Shown: positions 29,228 to 41,400 of the stretch, in pieces
Layout: every line of letters begins with the position of its first letter
How positions within the stretch are numbered: position 1 is the stretch's first letter
Origin: Penicillus capitatus
Taxonomy: Eukaryota > Chlorophyta
Reading direction: 5' to 3'
DNA length: 64,000 bases
Assembly: GCA_965649825.1 (NCBI GenBank)
Contig: OZ287719.1
Coordinates: 107,309-171,308 of the forward strand
Translations under genes and position numbers: made by a program
Notes under the pieces: generated by a model
Seen by the model: only the letters and a program-made list of their open reading frames with translations
Told to the model about the DNA's origin: nothing
Database searches by the model: none

Positions 29228-31838
29228 TTAATAACGCAACAGAGATTGGAGGGTAGATCGAATATCAGAAGAGCATTTAGCGAACGCGCATATTTGATAG
29301 TAAGGAGACCTTCCGTAACTATCCGTCGTCGTCTTCGATGCGCCGTATCCAAGCAGGACCTGCCTAACAGATTAGACGCAACTCGAATGCCTCTTTAACT
29401 CGCCTTTATGGCGTCGACACGTGCATGTCCTGCTCCAACATGAAGCGGCGTCCTCCGGTAGCGGTTCATCGCTTCGATATTAGCACCTCTATCCAGCAGA
29501 ACCTGCGTCGGCGGCTGTCGAACACAATTAACGGAGAACGGCTGCGTCGTGCACCTTGATGATATCAACTCTATTACCGTAAGCTGCGTGGTGAAGTGGA
29601 GTCCATTGTTCTTTGTCTTTTGCCTCGATAGCAGCACGCCGGTTAAGCAAGACCTACGTCGGCGTTCGTGCCTCAGGACACTGCGAGTCGCTGCGTCGAC
29701 ATACCTTAGTGACGTCAATTCTTCCAAAGCGTGCTGCATAATGAAGTGGTGTCCAGCCATTGTAACCAATCGCCTGTAAGTCTGCACCTCTATCGAGCAG
29801 AACCTGCGTCGATGGACGCGCCTCAGTAGATGGTTCATAGTAACGCCGGCATACCTCGACGACTGGAACCCGTCCACGATTTGCTGCAAGATGAAGTGGC
29901 GTCTGTTGGTGATCGTGTTTCGCCTCAGTGTTCGCACCGCGGTCGATCAGGATCTGCACCGACAGCCATTTACGTATGACTTGGAAAAGTCGCGCCGGTG
30001 CACCTTGATGATTTCAACTCTTGCAGCGTAAGCTGCGTGGTGAAGCGGGGTCCATTTTTCTTTGTCTATCGCCTCGGTATTAGCACCGCGGTCAAGCAGG
30101 ACCTGAATCGGCAGTCGTGCCTCAGCAAACAGCGAGTCGCTGCGTCGACATACCTTAGTGACTTCAATGCTTCCAAAGCGTGATGCGTAATGAAGTGGAC
30201 TCCAGCCATTGTAACCAATTGCTTGCATATTCGCGCCTCTAGCAAGCAGAACCTGCGTCGGCGAACACGCCTTAAGAGACTTGCAGCGGTTGGGTCGACA
30301 CACTTTAGCGACTTGAAGTCTTCCACGGTATGCTGCAAGATGAAGTGGCGTCTGTTGGCGACCGTCTTGCACCTCAATATTCGCACCGCGGTCAAGGAGG
30401 ACCTATGTCGGTAGTTATGCCTCAGAAAACTGCAACAGTCGCGTCGACGCACCTTGACGAATTCAACCTGTCCTGACTCTGCTGCCCGAAGAAGAGCAGT
30501 GGATGTGCTGCTTCCGGTCGACTCGAGCTTGGCGACTTGGTCGAGTATCTACAACGACAGCGACCCATACAAGACCTGTGCTGTCGATCTGCACGGTACC
30601 TCGACGACTTTCGAGTGTCCAGACGCCTTCGCCAGCTGACTTGGAGTACGTCCGTGGCTATCCGTTGTCGCAGACTTAGCGCCACGACCCAGCAGAACCT
30701 ACATCGACAGATATCGCTGGAGAGAGCTTGTGCATCCGCATCGCACCATTGCGACTTCGGCATCTCCTCGAGATGCCGCCCAGGAAAGCGGCGTCCGTCG
30801 ACTGCCGTCGGTGGCGTCGAGCGTTGCGCCACTGTCGAGCAGAACCTGCAGAAGATGCAATCACGATTTTTATAAAGAGAGAGACGCACCTTCACTAGAT
30901 CCACGATCTTCGACTGTGCTGCACGGTGGAGTGGCCTCTGTCCTCCTTCGCCCACCGCCTCTACGTTCGCTCCTCCGCCGATGAGAGCCTGCAGACACGA
31001 CGGTTCTTCACAGATCGCCGCTGGGAGCAGGACGCACTTTGACGATCTCAACGGTCCCGTAGAGCGAAGCGTAATGGAGTGGTCTGTTTTGTCTTGTGTC
31101 GGTTGCCTCGGTGTTAGCGCCGCCGGCGAGGAGAGCCTAAAAAACTTCTGTCCCCGAGGAGCTTGATACAGGTCGTAACTTACTTTGACTATTTCCACGT
31201 TCCGGGTTGAAACGGCGTAGAAAAGCGGCGTCCATTGTGTAGCGGTTGCCGCTTCGATCTCTGCGCCCTCAGCAAGTATAAACTGACAAGACCCCTGTCA
31301 AAAAATTCGCACCGTCAATGACGCACTTTTATCATGTCCGCCTTCTCAGACAGAACGGCGTAGTAGAGCGGCGTCAGCCCTGTCTCGTCCTTGGCTTCAA
31401 TGTCGGCTCCTCCGCGAAGAAGTGCCTGTACAGTCGATAAGCTTCCACGAGTGTTGTCAACAGGCATGTCGCACTTTTGCATCGTCAGTTTTTCCGTTGG
31501 CCACTGCCAGGTGAAGAGGAGTCGGCCCAACGTTGCTGCGACCCACATCGACGCTTGCGCCGCTTCCGACCGAAAACTGTGAAGGCAATTTCCGTATCCA
31601 TAGTCACCCGTAGCGGGACATCGATGACCTGAGGTGTTTGACAGCCGATTACTTTGGCGTCGACTCGCAGTCGCTTGTTATCAAGGCGTTGCTCCGTGGA
31701 CGACAGAACTGCTTCCACAGCAACACGCTCGTCGAAAGATGGATCGGATGGTTCAGCGGCGGCGGTACCCTGGCTGGCGGATGTCGCTCGAAAAACGAGA
31801 AGAAGACATATCCACGCGTGCAGCGCGGCGCACTTCAT
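29228..31838 (-). CDS. ANK5: secreted protein of about 16 ankyrin exons
   Basis: Exon 1 (31629-31838, 70 codons) encodes the signal peptide MKCAALHAWICLLLVF. Exon 2 is 31475-31576. After it come exons of exactly 33 codons, nearly all starting VLL-RGA or ALL-GGA and ending in Lys or Glu, for example VLLDRGANTEAIDKEKWTPL. They are separated by phase-0 introns of 44-53 bp. The last intron (29360-29403) has a GC donor (GCGAGT). The last exon (VLLGYGASKTTTD) stops at 29228-29230. No membrane anchor is present, so a large secreted repeat scaffold is inferred. Confidence 0.87.
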
Positions 31839-31858
31839 GTTTACGCGGAGAAACTGGT

Positions 31859-33126
31859 TTATACGACCGCGAACGGAAAACGTTTTTCTCGATCGGACTG
31901 AAATGCGAAGCTCGGATCGAATGCGACTTTGGAAATGCGCGGTCGAATTTGAACGTTCCGAGTTGTCATGCTTAGTAACGCTAACAAAACATCATCGCTG
32001 CCCATCGTCGACGTTTCTCTGTGGTTTATACCTCTTGAGGCAGACCCAAGCACGGATTTCCAAACATCCAGGCCAAGGAAAGGTCCATCGTCCGTAGACG
32101 CGCCCTGTCCGCACCGCTGTCTTGCCGCCGTGCTCGCTCTCGCAGTGCTGTACATCGTGAACTACGCAGCTGACGCTGATTAAGCACGCCTGCGGTATCA
32201 CACTCTTCTTTCGAGCCTTTCATGTCCGCGCAGCAAACTTCGTGGCGAATGATGCATGCACGATGCTCTCGTACTTTGAGAGCTTTCACAGAGGAGCGAG
32301 ATGAACGAGATAAGACAGCTGGTGTCAAAACTGGACATCCAGATGATATGCCGTGTATACGTGTTGCGTATTCTTGTGCTTTACAGACACCATGACGAGA
32401 CAAGAGATGTCAGTGGAATGCCCTGAGAGCGTCGAAGGCGTTGACTGAGGTCGGTTTCGCGCTGAGACGCTTCTAACAACGAATAAGCGATTTGCAACAA
32501 AGTATCTCCCGCCACATAGTTTACATTCGATGCCCTCTTTACCTCCACTCTCCATTCTTTCCACGAAATAAATCGAAAAAACAGCAAAGCAGATACCCTT
32601 CCCAGTTCACAGGCTCTTCGCCAACTCTACCAGGTACGACGGATCTCATAGATGCTGGTAACAGGAGACCACTCTAGTGCGTTCTCCTAATATCTGTTGC
32701 CGGATGAAAGAGAAACCGCTTTGCATGACAGCCATCACAAAGACGATCCTCCGTGTTTTTGAGAGATTTCATGCGAAAGGCTTGCTAGACACACCACTCG
32801 TCCGTTGAGAGACCCATTTCCCTTGAAGCCGACCATCGCGGTCACACCTGCCCTCAACAATGTGAAGGAAAGGAAATGAACTCGTTTATGAAATGCAAAG
32901 GAAAACTGGCTAACCGACCGATGTCCTGCACAGATAGATAGATACCTAATGGTAAGCAGCACCATTCCTTCCCGTGCGAAAGCAGCAACGTCGGCAGCTG
33001 AGTACAGAAAATAACCCAATGGTTCAAACACACATATTTCAGCCAAGAATCACTCGCGGACGCACTCCTCGCAATAAAAAAGAAGTAACAGAAGAAAGTA
33101 GAAAACAGACGTAGAACTGGGTTCAT
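31859..33126 (-). CDS. Unknown conserved gene U5 upstream of ANK5 (exons unresolved)
   Basis: Minus-strand frames include a possible signal-peptide start at 33126 ([17 protein letters not shown]), GYFLYSAADVAAFAREGMVL near 33000, GDTLLQIAYSLLEASQRE near 32490 and HRACIIRHEVCCADMKG near 32260. Parts resemble U1 and U3. The possible start overlaps the LPA1-like stop codon by one base (ATGA), so the real start may be further in. Function unknown. Confidence 0.35.
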
Positions 33127-34742
33127 TCGTCATGTTCGTCCCAGTCTGTGGTCTCTATCAGGGATCCATACTCCGTTTGTGCTGGCTCCATGACGTTGCC
33201 ATCGCTACTGTCTTCCCCATCGGATCCCACATTCTCGTCGTTCGTGTCACTGGATGCCACACGTTGTAGCATGGGGTGCATAGGGGTCATGTCATCCGAA
33301 AGCTCGTCACGGTCCTCCGATGTCATAGAGCTCCCAGAAGCCAAACAGAGACAAGATCTTTCCTGACCCTTTGACCGGATCGCTTCCAAAGCACCTAGTC
33401 CCCATCCACACGATCCTCATACGATACGGTCCGTGTGTATGGTGAGGCCTTGCCTTTGGCTTTCCATTCTGCCGCGTTTTTGACTTGCTTGTACTCCTGA
33501 TGCACGATTTTAGCAGTATTGGTGGCGGCATCGTACAGAGATTCGCCTTTCACAACGCGACGCAGACATCCGAACGTTGTCTGATGGATAGCCGCCACAC
33601 TGCGATCTACGTTTGTGTTATTAACCTTCGGAATCAAATGCACATCGGCTTTGCGTATCAAGAAATCCTGAATGCAGCGGATGTTGGTCAAGTGATGGAC
33701 GTATCTGTTGTTCTTGGTGCCGTCCCTTGTCATATACTTCGCCCGAATCGAAAAACGCACCACGTGCTGCTCTTCGTTTCCGATGCAGATGAGAAATGGA
33801 ATGATGGTTGGATGGGTGCGCATCAGACGGATGACAAAATTCAGACTCAGATGCACTCCTTCACAGATGAGTGACTCATTACGTGTCTCCGCTTCCGTAA
33901 TGATATGCTCCAATTGGTCCAACACCGATTCTGCCTGGGCCTTGAAGCCTTTGACGGTCCATTTATTGCCATTGAGATCAGCCGATGGGCCCAATGCGGC
34001 GTGCTCTTGCTGCAGAGCCTGACCGGCGTCGTAGCTCGAGGCAAAGATCAACGGATTCTTTTCTTCCCCTTCGGTCAGACTCCGCATCATATTCCGCACG
34101 CAGTCCGTGGAAATGAGGGTCGAAATGCGCAGCCGAGCAGCCTATGTAGGACATGGGTCCGTCACATCAAGATGGCGGCGGGTTGGGAGTGTGATTTACG
34201 AGCAGAGAGGCGAGGGTCGATTTTCCACATCCACTTGTACCGCAGAGCAAAATGGTGACGCTTCGGCGTTGTTCGCGTAGACTGAGGCGCAAGAGATCGA
34301 TAAAGCAACAATGTGCGGAATGGCCTCACCTGGTGGCAATGCGCCAGTCTTCGGCAACGGTGTTGGATCGAACGTAGACGCTCTCCAAGCACTGCAACAT
34401 GAATTTGTGAAAATCGCGTCGCGGAATGGACACCCAAAACGAGCCGTTGCCACGGGGGTGCATACGCCAAAGGAGACGCGTTTTGCGTTTTTCAACGCCG
34501 AAAAGCAGAGATTCAATTTTTCTGAAGGCATGGGTGCTGAGTTTTTCGGCATAGCGCGGTTTGCAGCCGAGCAGCTGAAGTGTGCCTTTGAGAAAGTCGC
34601 GTGTGTAGATGGGCCCTTCAAGTGCCTCCGATTCTGTGAACGAACCAACGTGGTCGCTCGTGAGCAACACGTACGCAATCCGATTCATCGCAAACGACGA
34701 GACGACGACAGGCGTTGGGCATTGATCGGGCCGTCGATCCAT
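33123..34742 (-). CDS. LPA1-like P-loop kinase (2-phosphoglycerate kinase family)
   Basis: Four exons: start-34330, 34281-34200, 34141-33410, 33362-33123; introns 48, 58 and 47 bp. Starting at Met 34688 gives 470 residues, at 34742 gives 488; both are in frame. The N-terminal domain has [14 protein letters not shown], as in plant LPA1. A perfect P-loop GTSGCGKST follows at the exon 1/2 region, then [11 protein letters not shown] and [11 protein letters not shown], and KINNTNVD-type sequence as [14 protein letters not shown]. The tail is acidic. LPA1 proteins affect phytate/inositol-phosphate metabolism in plants; the exact reaction here is inferred. A no-splice reading would stop at 33395. 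Confidence 0.9.
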
Positions 34743-35015
34743 CCATGATGCCGAGATACGGCTTTACAGGTAGGGCAAGTGTATACGATTGTCGCATACG
34801 GTATGCGTGCGCATCTTCAACGTTGAGTGGCGTCGTGCGTCGTCTCTCACAACGGATAAGCTTAAGCAGCGGCACTCCATCTTACTGTACTATTATGAAG
34901 GAGTGCATGCAAGTGTGAGAATGTGTGAGAAAATACAGTATGGGGAGGAGTGAATCCTCGCATTTTACTTATCCTAAACTTAACAATTTTAGATACGTTT
35001 TGTAGGATGCTACCT

Positions 35016-36482
35016 TTAGCCACCGAGTTTGATGGACTGAAGACTGACATGGAGGACCTTGTCACCCAACAACGCCCCATTCATGTGATCCACGGCCATC
35101 CGCGCTGCACTGGCATCCGTGTAATTCACAAATCCGATCCCCTTACAGGCACCCGTCGCTTCATCTGGCATCGGCTTGACGCTCGTAATGGCACCGAATC
35201 TTGCAAACTTCTCATAGAGAAAGAGTTTGTCGGCTGTCGGTGGCAGATTTTTGATATAGATACTGCATGGCTGAGGCGGCGGCGGCGATGTGTAGTTTCC
35301 GGGACGCGGGGTATAGACAGGTGTATATGTCGTCGGAGCAGGTGTGACCGAATACGCCGCCGCCGCGGCCGCCGCCGGATCCAATGTCCATCCCGTTCCC
35401 GGATACGGTCCACCGCTTTCCACAGCATAAACGGGCTGCTGCTGTGCGATCTGCAATCCCTGAGGTGGCGGCGTCGTATAAGAAACGTAACGCGCATAAG
35501 GATGATGGTGAGGAGGCGGCTGTGAGTGATGGCCATTCTTCTTCGCCTTCCGTCTGACTTTCTCTTCCGGCGTATCCGCATAACGAACGAACAACATATC
35601 CGAACCTCCCTGCGGTATGCGTCCATTCAATCCAGCTATGGCCTGCGATGCCTCAGCCACCGTGGACATGCGAACGAGCCCGCCCGCTCCACGGGTGCCC
35701 TCGCCAGAATGTAGAACGCGGCAGGTCATGACCGAGCCATAGTGTGAGAAGAGCGCCGTCATTTCTTCGGTTCCCCATGTACTGGGCAGATTCCGAACAT
35801 AGAGATTGTCGCTGGGCGTCCCACTCGAGGCCTTCTCTCCTGGGTCTTGGTCGGCGAGTTTGACTTCGATGGGCGTCCCGTTGATCAGCGCACCATTCAT
35901 TCCCTCAATCGCACCGCGTGCCTCCTGTCGACTACGAAACTTGACAAATCCAAACGTGCGGCCCGTTGTGTTCTGAGGGTTGCGCTGCACTCGACAACAC
36001 TCGATCGTTCCGTACTGCTCGAAGAGTTTCGTCAGCGTCGCCTCGTCCACATGGACGGGCAACTTAGCGATGTAGACATTGCTGTTGGAGACGGGTGACG
36101 TCGCGCGATACTCCGACGATGAAGGCGAGGCGTTCAGAGGAAACATCGTATTCGCGACAACGTTCATCATTTTCGCGAAATTGCATGCATCTGGCCGCTG
36201 TGATGCAGAGATATGCATGGACGGGTGGTCAGCTGAGGGATCGCTGGTATAGGACGCCACGACGTTGCGTTGCGCACCATGCCGTCCTTCCCCGTCGCGA
36301 GCGGCCAGCGATGCGCACGTCACATCATCGAGCGATGTCCTCTGCATTCCAAACCTTCCGCTGTAAGGCAGAGGCATCCGGTACGTGCTTACGTGATGTG
36401 ACGTGTCGGTTGGTGAGATGTGTGTGACGTAGGAAGTGTGTCCGCCGTGCCGATTGCGTTGACGGCCAAGGCACTGAGTCAT
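35016..36482 (-). CDS. RNA-binding protein with three RRM domains
   Basis: A single 488-codon frame. RRM1 at about 135-212 (RNP2 VYIAKL, RNP1 RTFGFVKF), RRM2 at about 225-305 (LYVRNL), and RRM3 at about 410-486 (IYIKNL, KGIGFVNY) right at the C-terminus. RRM2 and RRM3 are separated by a Pro/Tyr/Ala-rich linker with an Ala run. The 2+1 layout is that of ELAV/CELF-type mRNA regulators. Starts at 36482, 36377, 36347 and 36218 are all in frame. The first ones overlap the SufA 5' exon on the other strand, so a shorter start is plausible. Confidence 0.92.
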   Translation of the reverse strand: MTQCLGRQRNRHGGHTSYVTHISPTDTSHHVSTYRMPLPYSGRFGMQRTSLDDVTCASLAARDGEGRHGAQRNVVASYTSDPSADHPSMHISASQRPDACNFAKMMNVVANTMFPLNASPSSSEYRATSPVSNSNVYIAKLPVHVDEATLTKLFEQYGTIECCRVQRNPQNTTGRTFGFVKFRSRQEARGAIEGMNGALINGTPIEVKLADQDPGEKASSGTPSDNLYVRNLPSTWGTEEMTALFSHYGSVMTCRVLHSGEGTRGAGGLVRMSTVAEASQAIAGLNGRIPQGGSDMLFVRYADTPEEKVRRKAKKNGHHSQPPPHHHPYARYVSYTTPPPQGLQIAQQQPVYAVESGGPYPGTGWTLDPAAAAAAAYSVTPAPTTYTPVYTPRPGNYTSPPPPQPCSIYIKNLPPTADKLFLYEKFARFGAITSVKPMPDEATGACKGIGFVNYTDASAARMAVDHMNGALLGDKVLHVSLQSIKLGG

Positions 36483-36785
36483 TTGAAGAAGCTAAGGGCG
36501 GAGCATGACGATCGCAATCTGCTGTTTCGTGTGGGTGTGCGATCGGGCGGCTGCAGTGGACTGTCCTATATTATGGAGTTCGAATCTGAAGGCAACGTCA
36601 CATCAGATGATGCTGTCTTTGACTATGACGACGGCAATTTCAAGATGATCTGCGATCCCAAATCTCTCCTCTACCTTTTCGGCATGGAGCTTGACTACAG
36701 TGATGCCCTTATTGGCGGAGGCTTTCAATTTCACAACCCCAATGCCACGGACACGTGTGGGTGTGGGAAATCGTTTGGCGTGTGA
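36335..36785 (+). CDS. sufA: Plastid-type iron-sulfur assembly protein SufA/IscA (HesB family)
   Basis: Exon 2 (36433-36785) contains the A-type carrier signature: GGCSG with the first Cys, LDYSDALIGGGFQF, and NPNATDTCGCGKSFGV with the CGC pair that binds the cluster. The wording matches plastid/cyanobacterial SufA better than mitochondrial ISCA. Splicing a 52-bp intron (36381-36432, GTACGT...GTAG) joins a 15-codon exon starting MSSAFQTFRCKAEAS; an in-frame ATG at 36311 is also possible. Without the intron, translation could start at ATG 36420. A short Phe-containing leader would fit plastid import. Divergent from the RRM gene and convergent with GPN2. Confidence 0.9.
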
Positions 36786-36842
36786 AGGCGCAAGGTTTGA
36801 TGGGACATTTGCATGAACGATGGTATCGTGTAAGCCGTCACA

Positions 36843-38021
36843 TCATTGAGGGGCCTCATCCTTGTCTGATGGACCCGACGTTGGTTGGAGGTATTGATAG
36901 GGATCGTAGTTTTGGTTATAGACATATCCATTGGATTTGTCGATGAGATTGACCAAACGCGTGATGCTCTCTTTGTCCTGTAGACAGGGAATGAAAATAT
37001 GTGTGAGATGAAAGAGTGACTGTGTGAGGTACTTGGATAGCAAGAGGCGTGAAACCGACGAGACTGAAATCTTCGACCACTTCGCAGATGGCAGAGCTCA
37101 TGGACCTTCTCAACAGACATTCCACAGTGTCTTCACAAAAAGAGTGAGATGTGTGACTTGAATTTCTTCGAGAAGGCTTTCTCATCTTTCATCGTGTCCA
37201 GCAGAACGGACAGATCTTGCACTTCTGTGTAGAAGTCCAGGCGAAAGGCTATAGGCAAAAGAGTGAGATGACCCTTATGTATGCGAGCAGGGTTGTGACG
37301 GTCACACCTAAATCTCCGTACTGTCGAATGAGATCCATTTTGGATAGGACGTTGATGTGTGGCAACTCTAAATGCAGCATCGTACTCAACGACAAGACCA
37401 GAGCACTGATGTACCTAATCATCAGACGTCACATCAAACAGAGTATGCAAGAGTGAGATGCAAGGTCACACTTGTGCGGATCGGTACAGAGCATCGCATC
37501 GACCAGATGGACTGCCGTTAGTCGACAGCCCATCTGTTTAGAGAGATGACCCAAGATCTGTTTCAGACTGTCATGCAACGTAAAGAGCTCGACCTGTCCG
37601 GGACAGTCAAAAAGAAAATAGCATCCCTCTGCAAAAAAGTGAGAACAGAATGTGTGAGATCTCATTTAAATGTGAATTGACCTCTGGCAAGAGGTCGAAT
37701 GCGCTGTTCAAGCCAGTCCATGTTCTTGTGCAGTACGTCCATGCAGTAGACGAGACCGCCATTCGGTCCGAGTCGCTGTTCTTCTTGGACGCGTTCGAGA
37801 GAGACGAGGTCGCTGACGTCGACATCCGGTTTGAAGGGCAGGACGTCGTTGGCTGGGTCCAGATTCACCACAGCGACGCGTCGTCCTGCGGGATGGAAGT
37901 GACAAACGTGTCAGGTGATGTGACACGTATGACCTATGGCATGGTAGAATTGCCGCATGCCATTGCAGTAGGTCGTTTTTCCACTTCCTGCCGGACCGAT
38001 GATGACCTGACCATAAGCCAT
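36843..38021 (-). CDS. GPN2: GPN-loop GTPase, GPN2 type, seven exons
   Basis: Exons 37934-38021, 37682-37885, 37472-37628, 37308-37414, 37158-37248, 37033-37108 and 36843-36977 total 858 bp (285 residues); introns are 48, 53, 57, 59, 49 and 55 bp, all GT-AG. Start [17 protein letters not shown] carries the P-loop. NLDPAND and the diagnostic LGPNGG (GPN loop) follow, then [12 protein letters not shown] (G3), SKMDLI (base recognition) and the C-terminal [11 protein letters not shown]2 acts with GPN1/GPN3 in RNA polymerase II assembly. Length and motif order match the family (about 310 residues). Many introns carry CTCAC branch-like motifs before the acceptor. Confidence 0.95.
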
Positions 38022-38165
38022 GAAACAAAACGCCGTGTCGTACGTCGAACGACAGACGTCACATCGATCAACTTCGCGTGATGTGACAGATCCGCACCCA
38101 CAGCATCTCACTCTTTGGCAGCAAGCGTCATGAGAGGCACGTACTGTAGACAGACGTAGTGTCAA

Positions 38166-38405
38166 AGAGTGAGATGCCGTTAAGTATTGGAATGAAGACC
38201 TGTGGTCATCTAAGGGACAGGACTAGAAAACAATCCACTTAAATCAAACAGTTTCGCGCTAAGTGCCACAATCAATCAATCAATCAACGCAACGAACGAT
38301 GTCGTGATCCCCCTCCATCGAACATAAACACGCATTGAGAAATTCGGAAACAAAATCAAACTGGCGTTGGCAACGCCATACTGTGTGAAACAGCCCCCAT
38401 GTGTG
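38166..38405. other. Intergenic, short repeat
   Basis: Contains an aatc microsatellite near 38270-38287. Otherwise nothing recognised between GPN2 and P1. Confidence 0.5.
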
Positions 38406-41400
38406 CTAGATACTGATCGATCTAATAAGATGTATATCCTCTTCTTTTGTTTTCACAGAATCGCCATTTTCAAAAACAAACGATGTCGACAAGTGCTCTT
38501 CCAATGTCATCTGGCATTCGACATCATCTTCAAAATCTTCTGGCGATTTTGCGTTTTTCAATGTTTTGTAGAGTGCACGTGCTTTGACAAATATGCTGCG
38601 AATGCTCAGACTGTTCTGAAGTGTGTCCAGAAAGTCTGGGTCTGCCAGTTGCAGCTTGAAATCCAAGACCACGTGAACACCGCAGTACAGACGATACATT
38701 AAATAGGCTAGGAAGACGACGTTAAAGGCAAAAGAAAAGACAGTGATGAGCCATCTGCCCAGAGAGGACGACGTTGTGTCGTTGAGCACGATGGCAGTAT
38801 AGAACACACTAGCAGAAGCGCTGAGCGATGCCGTTTCCAGTACATTAAGATGCACGGCATTATTAAAGCGCAGCCAACCTGCACCCAGTCTTCCCATGCC
38901 GAGCCGTGTAAAGAGGTCGCTGGCATAGTCTGGGACATTGTGATGATTCTCTGGAATCTTAAACGGGACGAAAAATGCCTGCAGAGCAAGGGAGATGGTG
39001 AGCACACCAGCGCAGACCGATGCTTGCAGACTCGGTGTCATGTGGACCGAAAACACCACCACGGCAGCTATAGCTGATTTTCTGACGAGTACGGTCGACT
39101 CCCAGGCAACGGTATACCACTGACAACGGTACCCCTGAAACAGAAACCAGTATCGCGAAATGAACTTCGTCTTTCTCTTGTGTTTCTTGTTCAGCGGTAG
39201 CCAGAGGACGATCGCGATCACGACTAAAAACGCCATGATCAGACCGGCAATGCCCGTGATGCCGAGAGGGAGATGCGAGTCGTGAAAGCATGTCAGCTGC
39301 GTATCCTCGCCCCAGACATAATCCTTGACGTCCTCTGTTGCGTACTCGATGTAGGGATGATCGGGATCGATATCTTCAAACACTTTCGACATATCGACGC
39401 AATTCACTGTTCTGAGCAGCTCCCTGACGACATCGATGTAGATGAGGTGCAGGGAGACGACAAAAATGACGATGGTGTATGTCAGGAGAGATTCTCCATA
39501 GGACTGTTTTCCAGCATCCGATGTCTGTCGGAAGACATCGCGTATCTTCGTGAAACTCCAAACGAACACAAATAGGACGAGCAGTACCAGGACGACGATA
39601 AACGGCGTTGTCAGTTTCATCCACAGAGCAACAACGGACGCCCGTGTGCTGTGATTCTGAAAACCGCATTCGTAAGAGGTAGACACCGTCGCCGTCAATG
39701 AGCCAACCAACGATGCTGTAGAACACAAATGATCATCTCGTATGAGGGTAGTACTGAAGGAATGGTGTACCTTGAATGTGCAGCAACGTCTGTAACGGTC
39801 CGCTCCAGTCTGTCTGCAAACGCAGGGCAGTGCCTGTGACTTGGAGATAGTTGATCAGTATCTGAAACGCAGACAGACGGCGTCGCCCAAGCGTCGGTTG
39901 AGAAAGCAGGACCTTGAGCGTTTCTGTCAACAGAACTGTCGCAACGAGCTGCTTCGCAAGGAGTGGCTGTATGGACGCAGCGACCTGTCTGCCGTTGCCA
40001 ACGATCCCTGGACCAGCAGCATTTTGCGCCGCAAAGATATCGGAAGCATTACCTGACTGTTGTCGATTGATGACTCTGGAGCTTTGAACGGCGAAACCGC
40101 AGACGGGCGTCGGCGTCGGCGCCGGAAGCATTCCGACTTGACTCCGCGCTCGTGTCCGCAGTTCATACTTTGCCAGTGCCACTCGAGCATCGGTCGATAC
40201 CAAAGTGATGGCACAGTTTGCGCCGATCAGCAGGAACAGCCAGAGGACGGCAGCGAAGAAACGAATCTGACTCGCTGCACTGCTCTCCAGGCACGCCTCA
40301 CACTCTCCCGTATAGGAATGCCCATAACCGTCCTCACAGGAACCGCACAATGGCCCTCTGTATCCGTCAGCACACTGCTTGTATTCCTCAGACGTGTTTC
40401 CTTCGTCACGCCGCCCCGAATCTTCCTCCAATGCTTTCAGATACTCTGGTAGTTTTTCAGGTTCGGCATAAAACTGCTCCAGATGCTCGTGTCTTCCTTC
40501 GTAGCGACAGGCAGCGAGGGACATGCATCTGTGGAATACTGGCGAGAAGGGCGTCGAATGCCAGTAACCTTCTCGCGGCACCAACACCGCTCCACCGCTG
40601 CACACTGCGTTCGCTTCGCACGGGCGACACTTATCAAGAGATTGATTAAATCCATACTGCTCGACGAGGCATCTGTCGCAGACTTCACCATTGACTTGCT
40701 CTCCCGGATAGCACTCCCTTGTGTGCAGCTCGATCTTCGCGTTAATACGGTGATCTCTCTCACTCGAGATGGTAAAGGTACAAGTCTGGTTGATTCCCCA
40801 AGTCCTCGTGCTGTTAATGGTGACCGTCCCATTGACGGCGGTGTAACGGTGATCGCCGACGATGAGTTTGGAGAAGATGCTGATTGTGAGATTCGCATCG
40901 TCGATGCCTCCGTCGATCGTCTGATTAAATGCGTCCTTCACGATGAAGCGCAACGGTAACCAGCAGTTCTTCTCCGTCCCATCATCACAATTACAATTGT
41001 TCTCCCGTGCAGGATTGCACGGCAGATCGACGTTCTCTCCACTCGCGACGCGTCGGAGATGTTTCTTTCCTCCCTCAACGACGAGTGTCACTGTACGTGT
41101 GCCGATCTGGGAACTCTCAGTTTTCGCATCCAGGAGCTTGTTTTCTTCGATTCTCGATGAGATGGGAGATTTCGGTTCGGATCCGTCGACCAGATGCGTG
41201 AGACTGCCAGCCAAGCACATTTCGCTGAAGTTGTGACCGCATGCAAAGGCGACTCCGTTTGGATGCGAGATGAAGATGCCGCCGGCGAACTGCGCTCGAT
41301 TGTGCGTGACGTCGATGCTGTGGACTTCGAATTTCTGACAGGCGTCGTAGCCGGGAATGGCAGACAAACATGATTTCAAGTCACCTTTTTTGTTCCAGTA

